From NCBI RefSeq assembly GCF_041224415.1, contig NZ_JBGFFE010000033.1, forward strand, positions 1-18,368: a stretch of 18,368 bases of DNA, written 5' to 3'. Source of the stretch: Clostridium_B lapidicellarium (GTDB lineage: Bacteria; Bacillota; Clostridia; Clostridiales; Clostridiaceae). A program made the position numbers and the translations under genes. Under the pieces are notes generated by a model. It was not told the DNA's origin and did no database searches. It saw only the letters and a program-made list of their open reading frames with translations. Below are positions 13,594-18,368 of the stretch, piece after piece; position 1 is the stretch's first letter; every line of letters starts with the position of its first letter.

Positions 13594-14541
13594 ATGTTAG
13601 AAATAGAAAAACCCAAAATTGAATGTGTTGAAACCAGTGAAGATGGAAGCTATGCAAAATTTGTAGTGGAACCGCTTGAAAGGGGTTATGGCATTACTCT
13701 TGGAAATGCACTTAGAAGAATTCTTCTTTCTTCACTTCCAGGGGTTGCTGCTAACTATGTGAAAATAGATGGTGTGCTTCATGAATTTTCCACTGTACCT
13801 GGGGTAAAGGAAGATGTATCAGAGTTAATTTTAAATATAAAGGAATTAGCTTTAAAGATGAGTGGAGAAGGCCCTAAAACTATATATATAGATGCTCAGG
13901 GACCAGGAGAGGTTGTAGCTGGAGATATAAAGACAGATGGCGACGTTGAAATAGTCAATAAGGATTTACATATAGCTACTCTGGATGAAGATGGTAAACT
14001 TTATATGGAGATTACTGTAAACAACGGCAGAGGATATGTTTCTCAATCAAGGAATAAGTCTGAAAATATGCCAATAGGTACAATACCTGTGGATTCAATA
14101 TATACACCTATTAAAAGAGTTAATTTTACTGTAGACAATACAAGAGTTGGTCAGATAACTGATTATGATAAACTGTCATTAGAAGTATGGACTAATGGAA
14201 CCATATTGCCGAATGAAGCTGTAAGTTTATCTGCTAAAATTCTCATAGAACATTTTAAGCTCTTTATGACTTTGACTGATCATGCTAATAATGTTGAGAT
14301 AATGGTTGAAAAAGAAGAGGATAAGAAAGAAAAAGTTCTTGAAATGGCCATAGAGGAATTAGAGCTTTCCGTAAGAAGTTATAATTGCCTGAAAAGGGCT
14401 GGCATAAATACAGTGCAGGAACTGACCGAGCGGACTATAGATGATATGATGAAAGTTAGAAATCTAGGTAAAAAATCTCTGGAGGAAGTTCAACAGAAAC
14501 TTGCTGCTTTGGGATTATCATTAAAGCAAAACGAAGATTAA
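13594..14541 (+). CDS. rpoA: DNA-directed RNA polymerase alpha subunit
   Basis: A 315-aa subunit that dimerises to nucleate RNA polymerase. The N-terminal dimerisation domain carries GYGITLGNALRRILLSSLPG (about 30-49). The C-terminal domain (about 245-315) has two helix-hairpin-helix motifs, ending with KVRNLGKKSLEEVQQKLAAL, that contact UP elements and activators. The ATG at 13594 is chosen because AAGGAGGG (13578-13585) is 8 nt upstream; the open frame from 13546 contains no family sequence. The usual position after rpsD and before rplQ is kept. Confidence 0.98.
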   Translation: MLEIEKPKIECVETSEDGSYAKFVVEPLERGYGITLGNALRRILLSSLPGVAANYVKIDGVLHEFSTVPGVKEDVSELILNIKELALKMSGEGPKTIYIDAQGPGEVVAGDIKTDGDVEIVNKDLHIATLDEDGKLYMEITVNNGRGYVSQSRNKSENMPIGTIPVDSIYTPIKRVNFTVDNTRVGQITDYDKLSLEVWTNGTILPNEAVSLSAKILIEHFKLFMTLTDHANNVEIMVEKEEDKKEKVLEMAIEELELSVRSYNCLKRAGINTVQELTERTIDDMMKVRNLGKKSLEEVQQKLAALGLSLKQNED

Positions 14542-14603
14542 AAATTCAGAATAAATTCTTGCAAGCTCATATTTATAAAAAACAGTAGTGAGGAGGGATA
14601 TGA

Positions 14604-14945
14604 ATGGCGAGATACCGTAAATTAGGAAGACCTTCTGATCAGAGAAGGGCTATGCTTAGAAATCTTGTTACTAGTTTTCTAAAGCATGGAAGAATACAGA
14701 CGACATGTACGAGAGCAAAGGAAACAAGAAATATAGCAGAGAAAATGATAACCCTTGCCAAAAGAGGAGATCTTCATGCCAGAAGACAGGTACTTTCATT
14801 TGTAACTGAAGAAGAAGTTGTAAAAAATTTATTTACTGATATAGCTCCCAAATATACTGAAAGAAATGGCGGATACACCAGAATGTATAAGATAGGTCCA
14901 AGAAGGGGCGACGGAGCTGAACTAGTTATACTGGAACTAGTGTAA
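14604..14945 (+). CDS. rplQ: 50S ribosomal protein L17 (bL17)
   Basis: A 113-aa protein starting MARYRKLGRPSDQRRAMLRN and ending PRRGDGAELVILELV, the L17 hallmarks. It lies near the exit tunnel on the solvent side, next to L22 and L32. GAGGAGGGA precedes the ATG at 14604. It is the last gene of the supercluster, and a strong terminator follows 18 nt after its stop. Confidence 0.98.
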   Translation: MARYRKLGRPSDQRRAMLRNLVTSFLKHGRIQTTCTRAKETRNIAEKMITLAKRGDLHARRQVLSFVTEEEVVKNLFTDIAPKYTERNGGYTRMYKIGPRRGDGAELVILELV

Positions 14946-14963
14946 TAATTGGAGGGAATATGG

Positions 14964-14997
14964 AGGGATTAAGTAAATTGGCTTAATCCCTGTTTTT
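14964..14997 (+). terminator. Intrinsic terminator of the r-protein operon
   Basis: A perfect 10-bp stem pairs AGGGATTAAG (14964-14973) with CTTAATCCCT (14982-14991) around an 8-nt loop, then G and TTTTT (14993-14997). It lies just after rplQ, so it should end the S10-spc-alpha transcript and separate it from the ecf operon. A small reading frame (14960-14986) overlaps its 5' arm. Confidence 0.9.
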
Positions 14998-15009
14998 CTA
15001 CCAAAAGTT

Positions 15010-15037
15010 TTTAAATTAAATGTGAGGCAAATATTAT
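15010..15037 (+). promoter_or_regulatory. Candidate promoter of the ecfA1-ecfA2-ecfT-truA operon
   Basis: TTTAAA (15010-15015) and TATTAT (15032-15037) are 16 bp apart, matching 4 and 5 of 6 consensus positions. It sits between the rplQ terminator and ecfA1, where a new promoter is required if the terminator is efficient. The leader to ecfA1 would be about 40 nt, with no room for a riboswitch. Confidence 0.4.
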
Positions 15038-15083
15038 CTGGCTGTAGATTCGAAATGGCTCATCTAATTAGCGAGGTGTTTCT

Positions 15084-15929
15084 ATGGAAAAAAATATGAT
15101 ATTGTGTAAAAATGTAAAATATAAATATGAAAATGATGATGAAAAGAGTTCTAAATTTGCCATAGACGATGTTAGCCTTCGGGTGAGAAAGGGAGAATTT
15201 CTTGCAATTCTAGGTAGAAATGGTTCCGGAAAGTCCACTATGGCAAAACACATGAATGCATTGTTAAGTCCTACTGATGGCAAAGTATATGTAGAGGGTT
15301 TAGATACATCGGATGATAGAAATACATGGAATATTAGAAATAAGGCAGGAATGGTTTTTCAAAATCCAGATAATCAGATAGTTGCCACTGTTGTAGAAGA
15401 AGATGTTGCTTTTGGACCGGAAAATTTGGGAGTACCGCCTAAGGAGATAAGACTTAGGGTCAATGAATGTTTGAAGAGAGTACATATGTATGAATACAGA
15501 AAGGATGCTCCACATCTACTTTCAGGAGGTCAAAAACAAAGGGTAGCCATAGCGGGAGTACTTGCCATGATGCCGGATTGTATAATATTTGACGAATCCA
15601 CTGCAATGCTGGATCCTTCAGGTAGGAAAGAAGTACTGAATACCATAAAAGAAATAAATACCAAGTATGGTATAACTGTAATTCTTATCACTCATTATAT
15701 GGAAGAGGCAGTTGATGCAGACAGGATAATTGTTATGGATAAAGGCAGAATTATAATGGAAGGCCCCCCCAGAAGCATATTTAGTCAAGTAGACAGGATG
15801 AAAAGTATTGGACTTGATGTGCCGCAGATGACTGAACTGGCGTATGAACTGAAAAAAAATGGAGTGAATATTAGAACCGATATACTAACTATAGATGAGA
15901 TGGTGAATGCATTATGTCAATTAAAATAG
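15084..15929 (+). CDS. ecfA1: ECF transporter ATPase subunit EcfA1
   Basis: A 281-aa ABC ATPase. Walker A GRNGSGKS is at 44-51, Q-loop Q93, signature LSGGQ 146-150, Walker B CIIFDE 166-171 and H-loop H204. The DESTAMLDP D-loop is typical of EcfA1. With EcfA2 and EcfT it forms the energizing module used by separate substrate-binding S components for vitamins and cofactors; the S components are not linked here. GAGGTG (15073-15078) supports the ATG at 15084. It overlaps ecfA2 by 16 nt. A C7 run (15764-15770) lies within it. Confidence 0.95.
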   Translation: MEKNMILCKNVKYKYENDDEKSSKFAIDDVSLRVRKGEFLAILGRNGSGKSTMAKHMNALLSPTDGKVYVEGLDTSDDRNTWNIRNKAGMVFQNPDNQIVATVVEEDVAFGPENLGVPPKEIRLRVNECLKRVHMYEYRKDAPHLLSGGQKQRVAIAGVLAMMPDCIIFDESTAMLDPSGRKEVLNTIKEINTKYGITVILITHYMEEAVDADRIIVMDKGRIIMEGPPRSIFSQVDRMKSIGLDVPQMTELAYELKKNGVNIRTDILTIDEMVNALCQLK

Positions 15930-16768
15930 AAAATTTAACTCATGTATATATGGAAGGTTCTCCTTTTGAAAAAAAAGCCCTAGATGACGTGAATATTGAA
16001 ATTACAGATGGGGAATTTATTGCCCTCATAGGACATACGGGTTCAGGAAAATCAACTCTTATCCAGCATATAAACGGACTTTTAAAGCCTACATCAGGAA
16101 AAATTATAATAGATGGAGTGGATATTACTGAAAAAAAGCTCAATTTGAATTTTATAAGAAAAAAAGTTGGGCTTGTATTTCAATATCCGGAGTATCAATT
16201 ATTTGAAGAGACTATAGAGAAAGATATTGCATTTGGACCTAAGAATTTGGGTCTAAACAGTGAGGATGTATCTGGTAGAGTCAAGAAAGCTATGAGTATG
16301 GTTGGATTGGATTATGAAGAGTATAAGGATAAATCTCCATTTGAATTAAGCGGCGGACAAAAAAGAAGAGTTGCCATAGCTGGAGTAGTTGCCATGGAAC
16401 CTAAAATGCTTATATTGGATGAACCTACGGCAGGCCTTGATCCCAAGGGAAGAGATGATATTCTAGGACAGATAAAAAATTTGCACGATGAATACAATAT
16501 GACTATAATACTTGTATCCCACAGTATGGAGGATGTAGCTAAACTTGCAGATAGGATAATAGTAATGAATAAGGGAAAATGTATATTAGATGGATCGCCA
16601 GCAGAAATTTTTAATAAAATCGATGTTTTGGAAAGTGTAGGACTTGCAGTGCCGCAAGTAACCTATATGGCAAAAAAACTCAGAGAAAAGGGAATTAATA
16701 TATCAAAAAATGTATTTACTGTAGATCAGGCAAAAAAAGAGTTGCTTAAAATACTGAATAAACGTTAG
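15914..16768 (+). CDS. ecfA2: ECF transporter ATPase subunit EcfA2
   Basis: A 284-aa ABC ATPase that pairs with EcfA1. Walker A GHTGSGKS is at 40-47, Q90 is the Q-loop, LSGGQ is at 145-149, Walker B MLILDE at 165-170 followed by PTAGLDP, and H193 is the switch histidine. The C-terminal domain mirrors that of EcfA1 (the VGLAVPQVTYMAKKL segment matches IGLDVPQMTELAYEL). It begins inside the ecfA1 end and is probably translated by coupling. The next gene, ecfT, begins 12 nt after its stop. Confidence 0.95.
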   Translation: MSIKIENLTHVYMEGSPFEKKALDDVNIEITDGEFIALIGHTGSGKSTLIQHINGLLKPTSGKIIIDGVDITEKKLNLNFIRKKVGLVFQYPEYQLFEETIEKDIAFGPKNLGLNSEDVSGRVKKAMSMVGLDYEEYKDKSPFELSGGQKRRVAIAGVVAMEPKMLILDEPTAGLDPKGRDDILGQIKNLHDEYNMTIILVSHSMEDVAKLADRIIVMNKGKCILDGSPAEIFNKIDVLESVGLAVPQVTYMAKKLREKGINISKNVFTVDQAKKELLKILNKR

Positions 16769-16780
16769 GGGAGCTGGCAA

Positions 16781-17590
16781 ATGATTAAAGATATTACAAT
16801 AGGACAATATGTACCTGGCAATTCTTTTGTTCATAAATTGGATCCCAGAATCAAAATATTGATATCTTTAATATATATCGTGGATTTATTTATAGTGAAC
16901 AACTTTAAAGGGTATATATTTATAGTGGCATTTACTGCTATTTCAATACTTATATCTAAGGTAAAGCTTGTGTATATATATAAGGGACTTAAGCCTATAT
17001 TTATTTTAGTACTTATAACTGCAGTATTGAATGTGTTTATGACAAGTGGGACTAATCCACCGTTGTTTAGATGGAAGTTTTTAGTTGTATATAGAGAAGG
17101 GCTGGTTATGGCCGCATTTATGACTATCAGACTTGTATTTTTGATTGTGGGAACATCACTTCTGACGTTAACTACGTCTCCAATTGAGTTAACTGATGGT
17201 ATAGAGAAACTTTTGAATCCAATGAAAAAAATAGGTGTGCCAGCTCATGAGCTGGCTATGATGATGACTATTGCTCTTAGGTTTATACCAACTTTGATGG
17301 ATGAGACGGATAAGATAATGAAGGCACAGATGGCAAGAGGAGCAGATTTCCAGTCGGGTAATATTATTCAGAGAGCTAAAAGTCTTGTACCGATACTGGT
17401 TCCGCTTTTTATAAGTTCTTTTAGACGGGCGGATGAATTGGCTATGGCTATGGAAGCCAGATGTTACAGAGGAGGAGAAGGTAGGACTAGGATGAAACAG
17501 CTTAAATTGACTAATAGAGATTTTACGGCATCCACCTGTACTGCAGCTCTGGTATTTGTTTCTGTATTGAGCAGATTGTGGTGGAGTTGA
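16781..17590 (+). CDS. ecfT: ECF transporter transmembrane subunit EcfT
   Basis: A 269-aa membrane protein that couples the ATPases to S components. Hydrophobic segments are at about 26-40, 44-60, 70-87, 106-130 and 248-266. Two coupling-helix motifs are visible: ARG at 185-187 (MARGADF) and the second ARxxRGG-type motif at 226-232 (ARCYRGG). The N-terminal GNSFVHKLDPRIKI is a family hallmark. The GGGGAG ribosome binding site is 7 nt before the ATG. Its TGA overlaps the truA ATG by one base (TGATG, 17588-17592). Confidence 0.95.
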   Translation: MIKDITIGQYVPGNSFVHKLDPRIKILISLIYIVDLFIVNNFKGYIFIVAFTAISILISKVKLVYIYKGLKPIFILVLITAVLNVFMTSGTNPPLFRWKFLVVYREGLVMAAFMTIRLVFLIVGTSLLTLTTSPIELTDGIEKLLNPMKKIGVPAHELAMMMTIALRFIPTLMDETDKIMKAQMARGADFQSGNIIQRAKSLVPILVPLFISSFRRADELAMAMEARCYRGGEGRTRMKQLKLTNRDFTASTCTAALVFVSVLSRLWWS

Positions 17591-18324
17591 TGAAGAATAT
17601 TAAATTGACGATACAATATGATGGCACTAATTATTCGGGTTGGCAAAGACAAAAAAATGCCGTTGCTGTCCAGGAAAAGCTGGAGAATGCAATTAAAAAA
17701 GTTACTGGCAAATTTTCGGGTGTTATAGGTTCCGGCAGAACGGATGCGGGGGTTCATGCCAGAGAATTCGTATGTAATTTTTTTACTGACAGCAAAATAC
17801 CTGCACCAAACTTTGAAATGGTATTGAATGGAGTATTACCAGATGACATAGTCGTGTTAAAATCTGAACATGTGGATGATAATTTTCATGCAAGATTTTG
17901 CAGTAAAGGGAAAAGATATGTTTATACTGTAATTACGGGAGATAACAGACCGGCTATAGGAAGGCAGTATGTTTATTATTTTAGAAGGAAGTTGAATTTG
18001 GAAAAAATTCAAATGGCGTGCGGGTATTTTTTGGGAACGCATGATTTTTCCGCTTTTAAAAAAAAGGGAGGAACGGTTAGATCCCCTATTAGAACCATAA
18101 GTGAAATGACAGCTGTGCAAAAGGGAAAATTTATTAAGTTCAGTGTTACTGGAAATGGATTTTTATATAATATGGTTAGAATAATGGTAGGAACTCTTTT
18201 GGAAGTGGGAGTGGGTAGATTTAAACCGGAAGATGTGAAATATATTTTAGAATCGGGAGATAGAGCGAAAGCAGGAAAACCTGCTCCGGCAAAAGGTCTT
18301 TGCCTTGAAAAGGTATTTTATTGA
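17590..18324 (+). CDS. truA: tRNA pseudouridine synthase A (positions 38-40)
   Basis: A 244-aa enzyme that isomerises uridines 38-40 in the tRNA anticodon stem-loop. The catalytic Asp is D52 in GSGRTDAGVHA (47-57); the YDGTNYSGWQRQ start and the block RYVYTVITG and FLYNMVRIMVGTLLEVG also match TruA. The ATG at 17590 gives the usual N-terminus; frames beginning at GTG 17578 or 17581 add four or three residues and overlap ecfT more. It overlaps ecfT by one base, with GGAG nearby. truA commonly follows this ECF trio in Clostridia, before rplM-rpsI, which would lie beyond the window. Confidence 0.95.
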   Translation: MKNIKLTIQYDGTNYSGWQRQKNAVAVQEKLENAIKKVTGKFSGVIGSGRTDAGVHAREFVCNFFTDSKIPAPNFEMVLNGVLPDDIVVLKSEHVDDNFHARFCSKGKRYVYTVITGDNRPAIGRQYVYYFRRKLNLEKIQMACGYFLGTHDFSAFKKKGGTVRSPIRTISEMTAVQKGKFIKFSVTGNGFLYNMVRIMVGTLLEVGVGRFKPEDVKYILESGDRAKAGKPAPAKGLCLEKVFY

Positions 18325-18368
18325 TGTCAACTAATTTTGAAAATGTCCCAAAAAGTTTTAATTATTAG

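Noticed and set aside
18325..18368. Promoter for a downstream gene (rplM expected) from TTGAAA at 18337-18342
   Set aside because: No convincing -10 at the right distance, and the window ends before any coding start.

Overview
The window carries the S10-spc-alpha ribosomal protein supercluster of a low-GC Gram-positive bacterium, followed by an ECF-transporter energizing operon. AT-rich codon use, strong AGGAGG ribosome binding sites before most genes, zinc-type S14, the long zinc-lid adenylate kinase, and the order tuf | S10-spc-alpha | ecfA1-ecfA2-ecfT-truA all point to Clostridium (class Clostridia). No species can be fixed from the sequence alone. All 35 protein genes, one of them partial, lie on the + strand.

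Layout. Bases 1-44 are the last codons of tuf (EF-Tu), the end of the upstream str operon. Bases 45-375 hold no gene: they contain a tuf-terminator-like hairpin, a near-consensus sigma-A promoter (TTGTCA-17-TATAAT) and a roughly 200-nt structured leader. Bases 376-7040 encode S10, L3, L4, L23, L2, S19, L22, S3, L16, L29, S17, L14, L24, L5 and S14. Bases 7076-10921 encode S8, L6, L18, S5, L30, L15 and SecY. Then come adk, infA, rpmJ, rpsM, rpsK, rpsD, rpoA and rplQ, ending in a strong intrinsic terminator at about 14964-14997. The rest is ecfA1, ecfA2, ecfT and truA. The last 44 bases hold no recognisable gene.

How it works together. The first 14.6 kb makes about half of the ribosomal proteins together with the protein-export channel SecY, adenylate kinase, IF-1 and the RNA polymerase alpha subunit, so translation, export and transcription capacity are co-expressed. 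The second operon makes the shared ATPase pair and transmembrane coupling protein of group II ECF vitamin transporters, with the tRNA pseudouridine synthase TruA at its end.

This is mostly a conserved housekeeping locus, and I see no phage, CRISPR, transposon or new multigene system. The points worth a second look are regulatory or organisational: the rpsJ leader with two mutually exclusive pairings, the absence of map between adk and infA, a four-cysteine zinc-ribbon L24, a 27-nt identical initiation region shared by rpsM and rpsD, a micro-ORF inside the rplQ terminator, an AU-rich hairpin between rpsH and rplF, and homopolymer tracts in ecfA1 and rpsC.
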